A stretch of 64,000 nt of DNA from JAEUOS01 sp046160545 (GCA_046160545.1 JBJXGS010000224.1:1-64000); one strand, 5' to 3'. Shown: positions 1 to 10,096, counted from the stretch's first letter. Program-made: numbers and translations. Notes: a model not told the origin generated them from the sequence alone.

Positions 1-390
<390 letters not shown>

Positions 391-520
391 TATAACCTTG
401 CGTGACCTCCTTGCGAGGTTCGCGAAGGCTTCGCGTAGACGCGATACCGTCACAACCCACCTTCTTCCCGATTGGCCTTGAGCGACCGCATTTTGCGAGC
501 GATCTAAGGCGACAAGTCAA

Positions 521-634
521 GCTTGGCGGCAATAGCGAGGTGGTCCCACTCCTTCCCATCCCGAACAGGACAGTGAAACGCCTCTGCGCCGATGATAGTG
601 TGGATTCCCATGCGAAAGTAGGTCACTGCCAAGC
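521..634 (+). rRNA. rrf: 5S ribosomal RNA
   Basis: This is a gene of about 114 nt whose ends pair with each other (GCTTGGCGGC at the start, ACTGCCAAGC at the end). It contains the conserved bacterial 5S elements CCCATCCCGAAC in loop B/C and GAAAC-GCC. It follows the 23S gene in the same orientation and is the last gene of the rRNA operon, since an intrinsic terminator follows within 15 nt. No tRNA gene is visible between 23S and 5S. Confidence 0.95.
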
Positions 635-646
635 TGTTTATTGAAA

Positions 647-685
647 GCAAAAAAGGCCCGGTGCGATCCACCGGGCCTTTTTTGC
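647..685 (+). terminator. Intrinsic terminator of the rRNA operon
   Basis: A perfect hairpin has stem GGCCCGGTG (655-663), a five-base CGATC loop and CACCGGGCC (669-677). It is flanked by six A on the left and six T on the right, and even the outer GC/GC pair matches. The symmetry means it can also stop transcripts arriving on the minus strand from the yeeE side, which converge here. The 137 bases between it and the yeeE stop show no gene. Confidence 0.93.
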
Positions 686-820
686 TTTTGACACGCTTTT
701 CTGCTTTGGAAATGTTGACAGAGGCCAGGGCTTTTTCGACAAGTGGCCTCGCCCAGTCCTTACGCACCAGAAGTGACTGAAGTTGCTCGGCGATTCAGAA
801 GCGCTGTGGCTACAACAGGA

Positions 821-1936
821 TCAGTCTGAATTCTCCAGGCGCCAGTACTGGTATCGAAACGCGAGGACCGAGCCGGCGATGATCGAGAGCACGGTCACAA
901 TCGAACCGAATGCAAGGGTGGAAATGCCGGTCAATCCCTGGCCGACAGTGCAACCGAGCCCGGTCACGCCGCCAAATCCCATCAGTACACCGCCAACAAT
1001 GTGGTTGGCGGTGTCCTCGGCATCGCGAAAACCTTCCAGCCGAAACGTACGGGTCGCGACCGAATACGCAAACGAGCCGGCGACTACACCAAGCGCCGCA
1101 GCCACTCCGAATGTGACGATTCGGCTTTTGTCGCTCCACATCATCAGCAGTTCGAGCGTGTACGCCACAGGCGCCACGAAAGAAAGCGATTCCATACGGC
1201 CGCTGTTGGTGCCGGCAAACGCTTCTTCCAGCGTCTTGGGATCCTCTGCCAGGTATCCAAGGTGCCCACTCACGTACCAGCCGCCGACGATGATCGCCCC
1301 GATCACGACACTGGATACGAACGGTTCTGCGGAGCGGAAATCCCTGTGCGACAAGCAAAATCCGATGATGACCACTGTGGCGACCAGTGTTACGCCGATA
1401 CGCGCAGCGGCCAGGTCGATACCCAGGGTGCGAGACCAGAGGGCGCCGAGATCCTGCGGACCGGCAAGTGTCAGCACGACCGGGTCGAGAAGCGCCGTGC
1501 GCCAGACTCCAAACAAGCCCTTCAACGTCATGTAGGCAGAGATCCCGAGGACAACAAGAACCACCAGGGACTTCAGGTTGCCACTGCCTACGCGCAGCAG
1601 AGTCTTGCTGCCGCATCCGCTCGCCAGCGTCATGCCGAAGCCGAAGGCGAGGCCCCCGGCCACACCGGACAGAATCGTCACCTTGGATCCAAGGTAGATC
1701 GACTTGGTCAGGTCGATCAACCCCGTGAATTGCAGCGCCTGGGTACCAAGTATCGCCACTGCAATGGCCATGAGCCACATGCGCATGCGCGTCCAATCGC
1801 CGATGTTCACGATATCCGAGACGGCGCCCATGGTGCAGAAGTTGCTGCGTTGCGCGACGATGCCGAAGACAAAAGCCAGTGCGAATGCTCCCCAGGCGAC
1901 CGTCGGCGCCAGCGTGGCTGCCGAGACTTCATTCAT
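821..1936 (-). CDS. YeeE/YedE family membrane transporter
   Basis: A 371-residue polytopic membrane protein of the YeeE/YedE (sulf_transp) family, members of which import thiosulfate or related sulfur species. The family hallmarks are present: the N-terminal QRSNFCTMGA segment, the central ASGCGSKTL motif and the C-terminal GLGCTVGQGLTG motif. Their three conserved cysteines line the substrate path in characterised homologues. About nine hydrophobic segments can be counted. The start codon overlaps the stop of the preceding cpoB gene (TGATG), so it is translationally coupled to the tol-pal operon. There are no sulfur-metabolism genes nearby, so the substrate is unknown; thiosulfate is an inference from the family. 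Confidence 0.88.
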   Translation of the reverse strand: MNEVSAATLAPTVAWGAFALAFVFGIVAQRSNFCTMGAVSDIVNIGDWTRMRMWLMAIAVAILGTQALQFTGLIDLTKSIYLGSKVTILSGVAGGLAFGFGMTLASGCGSKTLLRVGSGNLKSLVVLVVLGISAYMTLKGLFGVWRTALLDPVVLTLAGPQDLGALWSRTLGIDLAAARIGVTLVATVVIIGFCLSHRDFRSAEPFVSSVVIGAIIVGGWYVSGHLGYLAEDPKTLEEAFAGTNSGRMESLSFVAPVAYTLELLMMWSDKSRIVTFGVAAALGVVAGSFAYSVATRTFRLEGFRDAEDTANHIVGGVLMGFGGVTGLGCTVGQGLTGISTLAFGSIVTVLSIIAGSVLAFRYQYWRLENSD

Positions 1937-2730
1937 CAGCGTACTCGCGGCAGGCGCTCGCGCGCCGTGGCCGCGGCTTCAGACTGCGGATAGCGCTTGA
2001 TCAGGTTTTCCAGCGTGGCGCGCGCCGCGCGCGCGTCCTTGAGCTCGACCTGCGACGAGGCGATGTTCAGCATCGCATCAGGCGCCTTGGCATCATCCGG
2101 CCATAGTTCAAGGACGCGCAATTGCGCAGTGATCGCGCCTTTGTAGTCGCGCAGCGCGAACAGTGAATTGCCGATCCAATACTGGGCGGCCGGGGCAAGT
2201 ACGCTTGCGCCATGCGCTTTTAGAAAACCGGAGAACGCCTCGACGGCAGCCTTGTAGTTCCCGGCTTTGATCAGATTCAATCCGGAGTCGTAGGCTTTCT
2301 GCTCGTCTGCAGTGGGTGGTTTGGGACCTGACGGAGTTGGTGGCGGCGGCGGTGGGGCAGCTGCCGCTTCGAGCTTGCGCAGCCGGCCGTCGAGATCGAC
2401 ATAGAAGTCGCGCTGTCGCTTGGAGCCGTTTTCAACCTCGTTTGTGAGCACTTCGATCTGGCCGCGCAGGCGGGCGATATCCTGGCGCAATGCCTCTAGC
2501 TGGCCGTTGAGCTCAAAGATCAGCCGCGCCTGTTGTTCAGCGCGCGCCTCTGCAGCCTCCGCGCGTGTCTGCAACGCGTCCGTTCGCCGCACATCGCTCG
2601 GGCGTTGTGACTCGAGTTGACGTACTCGATTGTGCAACTCGTCATCCTTGAACAACTGCGCGCTTGCTGCGCCTGTTATCCCCAGGATTGCCAGTGCGAC
2701 GAAAAGTCGCGCGAAGGGTCCGCTACGCAT
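1936..2730 (-). CDS. cpoB: Tol-Pal cell division coordinator CpoB (YbgF)
   Basis: A periplasmic protein of 264 residues that links Tol-Pal activity to septal peptidoglycan synthesis in E. coli. Visible parts are a signal peptide ending near ASAQ, a coiled-coil trimerisation region (about 25-100, many E/Q/R/L heptads), a proline-rich linker (PPPPPP) and three C-terminal TPR repeats (about 130-260). I chose the ATG at 2730 because it begins directly with the signal peptide; a longer upstream reading would run through pal. It sits in the usual position after pal, 40 nt downstream, and its stop overlaps the start of yeeE. Confidence 0.92.
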   Translation of the reverse strand: MRSGPFARLFVALAILGITGAASAQLFKDDELHNRVRQLESQRPSDVRRTDALQTRAEAAEARAEQQARLIFELNGQLEALRQDIARLRGQIEVLTNEVENGSKRQRDFYVDLDGRLRKLEAAAAPPPPPPTPSGPKPPTADEQKAYDSGLNLIKAGNYKAAVEAFSGFLKAHGASVLAPAAQYWIGNSLFALRDYKGAITAQLRVLELWPDDAKAPDAMLNIASSQVELKDARAARATLENLIKRYPQSEAAATARERLPRVR

Positions 2731-2770
2731 CGTCCAATTGAAGCGGGCTTGACTCGGCAGCAACACTCGA

Positions 2771-3343
2771 CTATTGCGCACGATAGGAAAGATCGGCGCG
2801 GCGATTCTCCGTATAGGCAGCCTCATCCTTGCCTGGCGCCTTGGGCTTTTCTTCGCCGAACGACACAGCTTCGAGCTGGCGCTCCGGCACGCCCAAAAGG
2901 ACCAGCATCCGTTTGACAGCCTCAGCGCGCTTCTGTCCCAGGGACAAGTTGTACTCGCGGCTGCCGCGTTCGTCGGTGTTGCCCTCGACCACAACTCGCC
3001 GATCAGGATTGCGCTTGAGAAAGTTCGCGTGGGCTTCGACGAGCGAGCGATACTCCTCCTTGATGTCGAAGCGGTCCAGTTCAAAATAGATGCTGCGCTT
3101 TGCGAGCACGCCGGCAGTCAACTCGTCGACCGGCGGAGGTTTCACCGTTGTGATGCTGTCAGGCCGGGTGGGCGTTGCCGTGGCGCCAGTTGCTGGTGCG
3201 GGCTGGGAACTGTCCGGGGTGCGCGGCTGACTTTCGCTGATCGGTGCCGCATCCTGGCGCGGCGCAGGTGACGAACAGGCCCCGACCAGAAGGACAGTGG
3301 CGATCAATGCAGCAAGGGTCGGAAGGCAACGGCGAGTCGGCAT
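2771..3343 (-). CDS. pal: Peptidoglycan-associated lipoprotein Pal
   Basis: An outer-membrane lipoprotein of 190 residues that binds peptidoglycan and TolB. The signal peptide ends in the lipobox LVGAC with cysteine as lipidation site. It is followed by a P/S/T-rich tether and a C-terminal OmpA-like domain with the diaminopimelate-binding signature EGNTDERGSREYN. The start at 3343 is supported by an AGGAG ribosome-binding site. It lies 34 nt after tolB and 40 nt before cpoB, as in most proteobacterial tol-pal operons. Confidence 0.95.
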   Translation of the reverse strand: MPTRRCLPTLAALIATVLLVGACSSPAPRQDAAPISESQPRTPDSSQPAPATGATATPTRPDSITTVKPPPVDELTAGVLAKRSIYFELDRFDIKEEYRSLVEAHANFLKRNPDRRVVVEGNTDERGSREYNLSLGQKRAEAVKRMLVLLGVPERQLEAVSFGEEKPKAPGKDEAAYTENRRADLSYRAQ

Positions 3344-3377
3344 GATGAATCTCCTGGCAGCGAAACGAACTTGAACT

Positions 3378-4685
3378 TCAGGGCGAGCGGGCAAACGGAC
3401 CCCAGGCTGGTTCCCGGGCGTCGGCTGCGGAAACCGAAAGGCGCTGCTTGACGCGACCATCGGTGGAAACTGCCGCGAGAACGCCGCGCCCACCGACTTC
3501 GGTCGCATACAGAATCATGCGGCCATTGGGAGAAAAGCTGGGGCTTTCGTCCTTGACTGTGTCGGTGAGCGTGAGTTCCTGGCCGTTGGTCAGGTCGAGC
3601 GTCGCCACCTGGAAAAGACCGTTGTTGCGCGTGATGTAGGCCAATGTCCTGCCATCCGGGCTCAGGCGCGGGCTGGCGTTGTAGGCGCCCTTGAACGTGA
3701 CCCGGCGTGCCTCGCCACCGGAAGCGGCAATCCGATAAATCTGCGGCCCGCCTCCGCGATCGGACGTAAAGAAAATCGAGGCACCGTCAGGCGCATAGAT
3801 GGGCTCGGTATCGATGGCATTCGAAGTGGCCAGCCGGCGCGCCTCGCCGCCAGCGGAAGAAATCAAATAGAGCTGCGACTGGCCGGACAGGGTCAGCACA
3901 ACAGCCAGTTCGCGGCCATCCGGGGACCAGGCGGGCGCGCTGTTGCTGCCGCGGAAATTCGCGACCAGCGTGCGGCGGCTGGTATAGATTTCGTGCACCC
4001 AGATCTGCGGCTTGCGATTTTCGAACGAAACGTAGGCCAATCGATTACCGTCCGGCGACCAGCGGGGCGAGATGACCGGCTCGCGCGAAGTAAGGGCCGA
4101 TTGTTCGTTTTGTCCGTCTGCATCGGCGACGATCAGATCAAATCGCTGGCCGCTTTTTTTCACATAGGCGATCTTCGTGTTGAAGAATCCCTTTTCTCCG
4201 GTGATCTTCTCGTAGATATCGTCGGCCAGGCGGTGGGCGGTGGTGCGTGTCAGCGTGGGCACCATCGCATAAGCGAATGCGCCGATCTCAACTCCCTTGA
4301 CCACATCCACAAGGCGTGCACGGACGGTCAGGCGACCATCGGCGGTCGGTGCCACGACGCCGATGGCGAGAAACTCGGCGTTGCGGGTGCGCCAATCCGG
4401 AAAACGCACCTGCGAGGTCTCGGTCGGTACCGGGGCTACACCGGCGGTATCGACGATACGAAAAAGGCCACTCCGTTCCAGATCGGAGCGGAGCACGGCG
4501 GTCAGGCTTTCCGGTAGCGAAGCTTCGCCGGGGAATCCGGTAATGGCGATTGGATACTGCTTTGCCCCGGCGCCTGTCACCTCGATGGTCATCTGCGCCT
4601 GGACCGGGCCTATCAGGAGAGCCCAGGACAGGCCAAGCGCGCTGAGCGCGCACAAAATCGTTCGGTGGATGCGCATGAGCGGCAT
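3378..4685 (-). CDS. tolB: Tol-Pal system translocation protein TolB
   Basis: A periplasmic protein of 435 residues with a Sec signal peptide cleaved near PVQAQ, an N-terminal alpha/beta domain and a C-terminal six-bladed beta-propeller made of repeated WSPDG / YAPDG / LSPDG / FSPNG motifs. The propeller binds Pal and the N-terminal strand contacts TolA. An alternative ATG lies at 4676, three codons later; neither has a clear ribosome-binding site, and the gene starts 15 nt after the tolA stop. Length and order are normal for the family. Confidence 0.95.
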   Translation of the reverse strand: MPLMRIHRTILCALSALGLSWALLIGPVQAQMTIEVTGAGAKQYPIAITGFPGEASLPESLTAVLRSDLERSGLFRIVDTAGVAPVPTETSQVRFPDWRTRNAEFLAIGVVAPTADGRLTVRARLVDVVKGVEIGAFAYAMVPTLTRTTAHRLADDIYEKITGEKGFFNTKIAYVKKSGQRFDLIVADADGQNEQSALTSREPVISPRWSPDGNRLAYVSFENRKPQIWVHEIYTSRRTLVANFRGSNSAPAWSPDGRELAVVLTLSGQSQLYLISSAGGEARRLATSNAIDTEPIYAPDGASIFFTSDRGGGPQIYRIAASGGEARRVTFKGAYNASPRLSPDGRTLAYITRNNGLFQVATLDLTNGQELTLTDTVKDESPSFSPNGRMILYATEVGGRGVLAAVSTDGRVKQRLSVSAADAREPAWGPFARSP

Positions 4686-4700
4686 TTTAGCGTTCGCGCC

Positions 4701-5480
4701 TCATTCGTCCTTGGGACGCATGCGCAGAGTCAGCGAGCGTTGTTGCGCCACACCCTCCGGAGGCGCAGGAAATGGCGAGGCCGCGCGGATGGCTCGTTCG
4801 GCCGCTTCGTCGTACGCCGCGTTGCCGCTGGACCTGACGCGCCGCACCTGATCGACTTCGCGCCCTACCAGGAGCGTGACTTCAAAGACGGCCTCCGGGT
4901 TGCCCTGGACCGCGGCAGCCACCGGCGCCGGGATTCGGCCGCGCACGCTCAGGCGCACACGGTCAGCCCACTCGGCCGACATACGCGCTGACCGGGCGGC
5001 GGACTCGGCTGCAGCTTTCTGTTCGGCGTTCTCGCGCGTGGCGGATTGCAGTTGGCTGCGGATCCGTTCGCGCTCCAGTTCGCGTGCTATGGGGTCGTCC
5101 GCTGCGCGGGTTTCCTTCGCAGTTTCGGCGACCGGCCGCTTTTCCGGCACGACGGGCTTCGCCTTGGGCGGAGGTTTTGGCCTTTCCTCACGTAACGCGA
5201 TATCCGGCTTGGGAGGTGGCGCAGGTGCCGGCTCTACTGGGGCCGGTACCTTGACCGCTACCGGGGGCGCCGGTTCAGCGGCGGGGGTGGGGCGCGCCGC
5301 TAGTGTCTCGGCGCGCGGCAACTCGCGCCAGAGTTCCGCTTCCACTACAGCGGGAGGAGCGCTTTGCCAGCGAATCCCGAAGTACAGCAACATGAACAAC
5401 AGCCCGTGCGTCGCGAGTGCCAGGGCGACCGCCGGCAGTGCCGGTGTCTGACGGCGTGTTTCAAGAGCGGCAGCGCTCAT
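4701..5480 (-). CDS. tolA: Tol-Pal system energy-transducing protein TolA
   Basis: A TonB/TolA-type protein of 259 residues. It has one N-terminal transmembrane helix (about 15-38), a P/A/K-rich segment, an alanine- and charge-rich helix (about 110-165) and a C-terminal TonB-like domain ending in RSLTLRMRPKDE. It spans the periplasm and passes the TolQR proton-motive-force motor output to TolB-Pal. At 259 residues it is shorter than E. coli TolA because the central helix is reduced, which is common in betaproteobacteria. Its start overlaps the end of tolR by four bases. Confidence 0.9.
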   Translation of the reverse strand: MSAAALETRRQTPALPAVALALATHGLLFMLLYFGIRWQSAPPAVVEAELWRELPRAETLAARPTPAAEPAPPVAVKVPAPVEPAPAPPPKPDIALREERPKPPPKAKPVVPEKRPVAETAKETRAADDPIARELERERIRSQLQSATRENAEQKAAAESAARSARMSAEWADRVRLSVRGRIPAPVAAAVQGNPEAVFEVTLLVGREVDQVRRVRSSGNAAYDEAAERAIRAASPFPAPPEGVAQQRSLTLRMRPKDE

Positions 5481-5908
5481 TTGGTGGTCGCGGGCTTGAC
5501 CGACAGCCCGACGCGCTTGATGTCCGCGCGCTGCAACTCGTCCATGACTGCTAGTACGACTTCGTACTTGACACTTCGATCGGCAGAGATCACCACCGGC
5601 AGGTCGGGGCGTTCCGCCTGGCGCGTCTTTGCGTAAGCCACCGCCTGTGCACGGTCGACCGGGCGGTCTACCTGGGCGGCACCGCGCTCACGCAGGCGCA
5701 GCGCTCCGTCTGCAGCAATGACGATCTCGATCGGCAGGGCAGGCGCCTGGGCGCTGCGCCCCACGGACGGCAATTCGATCTGCGCAGGTACGATCAGCGG
5801 CGCCGACACCATGAAGATGACCAGCAAGACCAGCATGACGTCGATGTAGGGAACCACATTGATCTCGTTCATCATGCGGCGGCCGCCGCGGCTGCGTCGC
5901 GGTGTCAT
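5477..5908 (-). CDS. tolR: Tol-Pal motor protein TolR (ExbD family)
   Basis: An inner-membrane protein of 143 residues with a short basic cytoplasmic head (RRSRGGRR), one transmembrane helix carrying the motor aspartate in NVVPYIDVMLVLL, and a periplasmic ExbD domain. The ATG at 5908 is chosen because it overlaps the stop of the upstream methyltransferase gene as ATGA and precedes the basic head; longer readings run into that gene. Normally tolR follows tolQ directly, but here 196 nt-plus of separation is replaced by a complete foreign-family gene (fkbM), so coupling to tolQ is indirect. Confidence 0.93.
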   Translation of the reverse strand: MTPRRSRGGRRMMNEINVVPYIDVMLVLLVIFMVSAPLIVPAQIELPSVGRSAQAPALPIEIVIAADGALRLRERGAAQVDRPVDRAQAVAYAKTRQAERPDLPVVISADRSVKYEVVLAVMDELQRADIKRVGLSVKPATTK

Positions 5909-6708
5909 GAGACGGGATACGATTCCGCAAGTCCTGCCAGGGTGATCTCCGGCAGGCCCGCCAAGGTGATCCTCAGTTGTTCTGCGGGTACGCATAACAG
6001 GTTCATGCCGTACTGGAAGACCCGATATCCGTAATCCCCGACCAGCGCACGTGGCAGGGCGCCAGCGTCGCGACCCAGCCATTCCGCCTGCAAGAACGGG
6101 CGATGTCGAGAGATTGTGTTGCGCGCTCCGGCGAGCACGTCCGATTCCATGCCTTCGACGTCAATCTTGATGAAATCGACCCGTTCCAGTGCCAAGCTGT
6201 CAAGCGTGACGACTTCAACCATTTCACCAACGGTCTCGCCGGTCGCCGTAGTTGCACTTCGCGGACTCAGTTCCAGGCCGCCGAAATTCCTTCGCGAAGC
6301 GTAGTCGAGCGCGGGCATTCTCAGGCTTCCGCAGCTGGCTCCCACGGCAACGTTACGCGCGTGTACGTTCTCGACGCTGTTGAGCGCGAGATTGCCCATC
6401 AGCATCTGGAACACGATTCGTTGAGCTTCGAAGGCGAGCACCCTGCCGCGCGGCCCGACCAGGGTCGAGAACCACAGGCTGTGCACGCCGAGATTGGCGC
6501 CCACATCGAGCACCACACGATCCGGCGGTAGCTGCGCAATGATCTGCGCCAGTGCGTCCAGTTCGGGTTGCGCGTAAGTGCCGAACTCGCGCAGGTCCGC
6601 ACCGACGCCAAAGCGCATGCCATCAAACTCATCCCAGTCGTTGCGGTTGACGATGAGCATGCCGTAGGCGGTCGGCACGACGCAGTTATAGAGCTGTTGT
6701 GCGCCCAT
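5905..6708 (-). CDS. FkbM family SAM-dependent methyltransferase inserted between tolQ and tolR
   Basis: A soluble protein of 267 residues. The SAM-binding glycine motif VVLDVGANLG lies at about 65-74, an acidic strand end LAFEAQ at 91-96, and the FkbM-family signature FIKIDVEGME at 179-188. No signal peptide or membrane helix is visible, so it is probably cytoplasmic. The start overlaps the tolQ stop (TGATG at 6708) and the stop overlaps the tolR start (ATGA at 5905), so it is coupled both ways. FkbM enzymes O-methylate sugars or polyketides; the substrate here is unknown. A short imperfect repeat (ITLAGL twice) lies near the C-terminus. It is not a standard tol-pal gene. Confidence 0.9.
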   Translation of the reverse strand: MGAQQLYNCVVPTAYGMLIVNRNDWDEFDGMRFGVGADLREFGTYAQPELDALAQIIAQLPPDRVVLDVGANLGVHSLWFSTLVGPRGRVLAFEAQRIVFQMLMGNLALNSVENVHARNVAVGASCGSLRMPALDYASRRNFGGLELSPRSATTATGETVGEMVEVVTLDSLALERVDFIKIDVEGMESDVLAGARNTISRHRPFLQAEWLGRDAGALPRALVGDYGYRVFQYGMNLLCVPAEQLRITLAGLPEITLAGLAESYPVS

Positions 6709-7382
6709 CAGCGAGCCTGCCTCTGCAGGATATTGGAGAACTCTTCTATGAAGCTCTCGAATCGGATTGACAGACGATCGATGTCGTGTGCATAGCGGTT
6801 GTAGGCGATCACGGCGGGAATGGCAGCGAACAGACCGATCGCAGTGGCGATCAAAGCCTCTGCGATGCCTGGCGCGACATTGGCCAGCGTCGCCTGCTGT
6901 ACGTTGGCGAGACCGCGGAACGAGTTCATGATGCCCCACACGGTACCGAACAGACCCACGTAGGGAGACACGGAGCCGACCGAGGCGAGAAAGGCCAGGT
7001 GCGACTCGAGGTCGTCCATTTCACGCTGGAAGGTGGCGCGCATGGCGCGACGCGCCCCTTCGAGTTGCGCAACACCATCCCCGCGGGACTGCTTGATCTT
7101 GAGGTACTCGCGCATGCCGGCCTCAAAGATGCGCTCGAGGCTACCCGAGCCGTGGCGATCGTTGGCGGCCGACTGGAACAATGCATTGAGGTCGGCGCCG
7201 GACCAGAAGTCGCGCTCGAACTTTTCGGTCTCGCGCTTGGCGGCGCGCAGCTGGAACCATTTGCGGAATATGTAGGTCCAGCTCATCAGCGAAACGCCGA
7301 GCAGCAGCGCCATCACCGCCTGCACCGGCACGCTGGCCTGGGTGACGAGGGCGAGGATGGAAAGGTCTTGGGTGACTGTCAT
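6708..7382 (-). CDS. tolQ: Tol-Pal motor protein TolQ (ExbB/MotA family)
   Basis: An inner-membrane proton channel subunit of 224 residues with three transmembrane helices (about 18-38, 125-150 and 165-190). It has the conserved GSVSPYVGLFGTVWGIM segment of TolQ/ExbB and the third-helix region IAEALIATAIGLFAAIPAV. With TolR it forms the motor for TolA. The ATG at 7382 overlaps the ybgC stop (ATGA), which fixes the start; a longer reading begins inside ybgC. The gene is followed by fkbM rather than by tolR. Confidence 0.95.
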   Translation of the reverse strand: MTVTQDLSILALVTQASVPVQAVMALLLGVSLMSWTYIFRKWFQLRAAKRETEKFERDFWSGADLNALFQSAANDRHGSGSLERIFEAGMREYLKIKQSRGDGVAQLEGARRAMRATFQREMDDLESHLAFLASVGSVSPYVGLFGTVWGIMNSFRGLANVQQATLANVAPGIAEALIATAIGLFAAIPAVIAYNRYAHDIDRLSIRFESFIEEFSNILQRQAR

Positions 7383-7804
7383 GCGGGCAGGAGTTGCTTG
7401 AGGAATGCGGGCAAGACCCGCGGAGCAAAGCCGGGAAAGCCCAGGCATGCCACTTTGACCCTCGCTCGCGCGATCAGTTCACCCTTGCGGCGGGCTTCCT
7501 GGTCGAGCGTGAAGGAGACCCGTTTGCTGTCGACCGGGGCGACGCTCACTTCCAGAAGGTCGTCAAGGTGTGCGGCACGAAGGTAATCGACTTCCAAATG
7601 GCGCAACGCGAATACCGCGCCATGCTCGGCCTTGAGCATTTCCTGTCCAACGCCCAGGCTGCGTAGCCACTCGGTGCGCGCGCGCTCGAAATACTTGAGG
7701 TAATTGGCATGGTAGACCACGCCTGAGGCATCGGTATCCTCGTAATAAACGCGCGAAGGCCAGACAAAGGGTTTTTGCGCAGCGAGGTTTTCGGTCAAGG
7801 TCAA
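7379..7804 (-). CDS. ybgC: YbgC acyl-CoA thioesterase
   Basis: A single hotdog-fold domain of 141 residues. The 4-hydroxybenzoyl-CoA thioesterase signature YYEDTDASGVVYHANYLKYF includes the catalytic aspartate. YbgC proteins hydrolyse acyl-CoA or acyl-ACP thioesters and are linked to phospholipid synthesis; the gene is a standard first member of tol-pal operons. It lies 43 nt after ruvB and overlaps tolQ by four bases. Confidence 0.93.
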   Translation of the reverse strand: MTLTENLAAQKPFVWPSRVYYEDTDASGVVYHANYLKYFERARTEWLRSLGVGQEMLKAEHGAVFALRHLEVDYLRAAHLDDLLEVSVAPVDSKRVSFTLDQEARRKGELIARARVKVACLGFPGFAPRVLPAFLKQLLPA

Positions 7805-7847
7805 CCCGGGCCGAAATGCGAAGTCCGGATTCTACTGTGTCAGGCCG

Positions 7848-8909
<1,062 letters not shown>

Positions 8910-8912
8910 GGT

Positions 8913-9494
8913 CTAGGCCTTAGACAGCGCGCGCAGCGCATGGCGTATGCCTTCGGACACCGATAGTCCATCGGGCAACGCCTTGATGGCTGCCAGCGCC
9001 TCGCGGTCGTTGTAGCCCAGTGCGAGCAAGGCGTTGAGTACGTCATTGCCGGCCGGCGCGGCACGATTGATATCGGAGATGATCGCCAGATCGCCACCGA
9101 ATTTGCCCTTGAGTTCCAGCAACAGGCGTTCGGCAGTTTTCTTGCCGATGCCGGGAACGCGTGTCAGGCGGCCCGTCTCCTGCAGCGCTACGGCTTGCGC
9201 GAGCTCGGCAACAGAAAGGCCGGAAAGCACCGCAAGCGCAGTGCGCGGCCCCACGCCGGAGATGCGAGTGAGCTGGCGGAAAGCTTCGCGCTCGGAATGG
9301 CTGCCAAAGCCGTAGAGAAGGTGCGCGTCTTCGCGCACGATCAATTGCGTGAACAGCGTTACCTTGCCGCCAGGTTCCGGCAGGCCGTAGAGTGTGGACA
9401 TCGGCACGTCGACCTCGTAACCGATACCGCCGCAGTCCACCAGGACGTGAGGCGGATTCTTCTCCAGCAGGATACCGGTGAGTCTGCCGATCAT
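8913..9494 (-). CDS. ruvA: Holliday junction DNA helicase subunit RuvA
   Basis: A junction-binding protein of 193 residues that forms a tetramer around the four-way junction. The N-terminal OB fold starts MIGRLTGILLEK. The two helix-hairpin-helix motifs (ISGVGPRTALAVLSG and VPGIGKKTAERLLLELKGK) and the C-terminal RuvB-interacting domain (about 145-193) are present. It lies between ruvC (20 nt upstream) and ruvB. Confidence 0.97.
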   Translation of the reverse strand: MIGRLTGILLEKNPPHVLVDCGGIGYEVDVPMSTLYGLPEPGGKVTLFTQLIVREDAHLLYGFGSHSEREAFRQLTRISGVGPRTALAVLSGLSVAELAQAVALQETGRLTRVPGIGKKTAERLLLELKGKFGGDLAIISDINRAAPAGNDVLNALLALGYNDREALAAIKALPDGLSVSEGIRHALRALSKA

Positions 9495-9514
9495 GCGTTG
9501 AGTCTAACAGCGCC

Positions 9515-10048
9515 CTACACAAGACGGCCGCGTCTTAACCTGAGTCCCGCTCCCGCAAGCGGTACAGCTGCGGCGCGTTGCGCACCGGCATGATTTGTAT
9601 GGCATATCGCCGCCGCCAAGGCATCTGCGGCGTCAGGACTCGGCGCACCCGAGAGTCGCAGCAGGCGTCGCACCATCTCCTGGACCGCGCTTTTGTGCGC
9701 CTTGCCGTGGCCGGCGACGGCCTGCTTGATCTGCAGGGCGGTGTATTCGAATACCGGCAGGTCGGCGGCGACCAGCGCGCATATCGCCGCGCCGCGCGCC
9801 TGGCCCAGGAGCAGTGTCGACTGGGGGTTACTGTTGACAAATACCTTCTCCACGACCGCCAGTTGCGGGCCGTGCGTGGCGACGACTTCGGCCACGCCTT
9901 CGAAGATGACCTTGAGGCGCAGCGGCAATTCATCCTTGCTATCCGCACGCACGGTGCCGCTGGCCACGTAGGCCAGGCGCGCGCCGACGGATTCGATCAC
10001 CCCGTAGCCGGTGGCACGAAGTCCGGGGTCGATGCCGAGAATGCGCAT
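9515..10048 (-). CDS. ruvC: Holliday junction resolvase RuvC
   Basis: A dimeric endonuclease of 177 residues that resolves Holliday junctions. The catalytic acidic residues of the RNase H fold are visible in LGIDPGL, VVEKVFV and the SPDAADALA segment near the C-terminus. The ATG at 10048 is chosen because it directly precedes the RILGIDPGLRATGYG start of the family; a longer reading adds 14 residues without similarity. It is 48 nt after purH. Confidence 0.96.
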   Translation of the reverse strand: MRILGIDPGLRATGYGVIESVGARLAYVASGTVRADSKDELPLRLKVIFEGVAEVVATHGPQLAVVEKVFVNSNPQSTLLLGQARGAAICALVAADLPVFEYTALQIKQAVAGHGKAHKSAVQEMVRRLLRLSGAPSPDAADALAAAICHTNHAGAQRAAAVPLAGAGLRLRRGRLV

Positions 10049-10096
10049 GGTTGGTGCTCGGGCGACGGTCCGTCGGGTTGGCCGCAGCAAATGGCG

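Noticed and set aside
402..767. Short open frames in the rRNA spacer and 5S region
   Set aside because: They lie on rRNA and terminator sequence, which explains the region fully.
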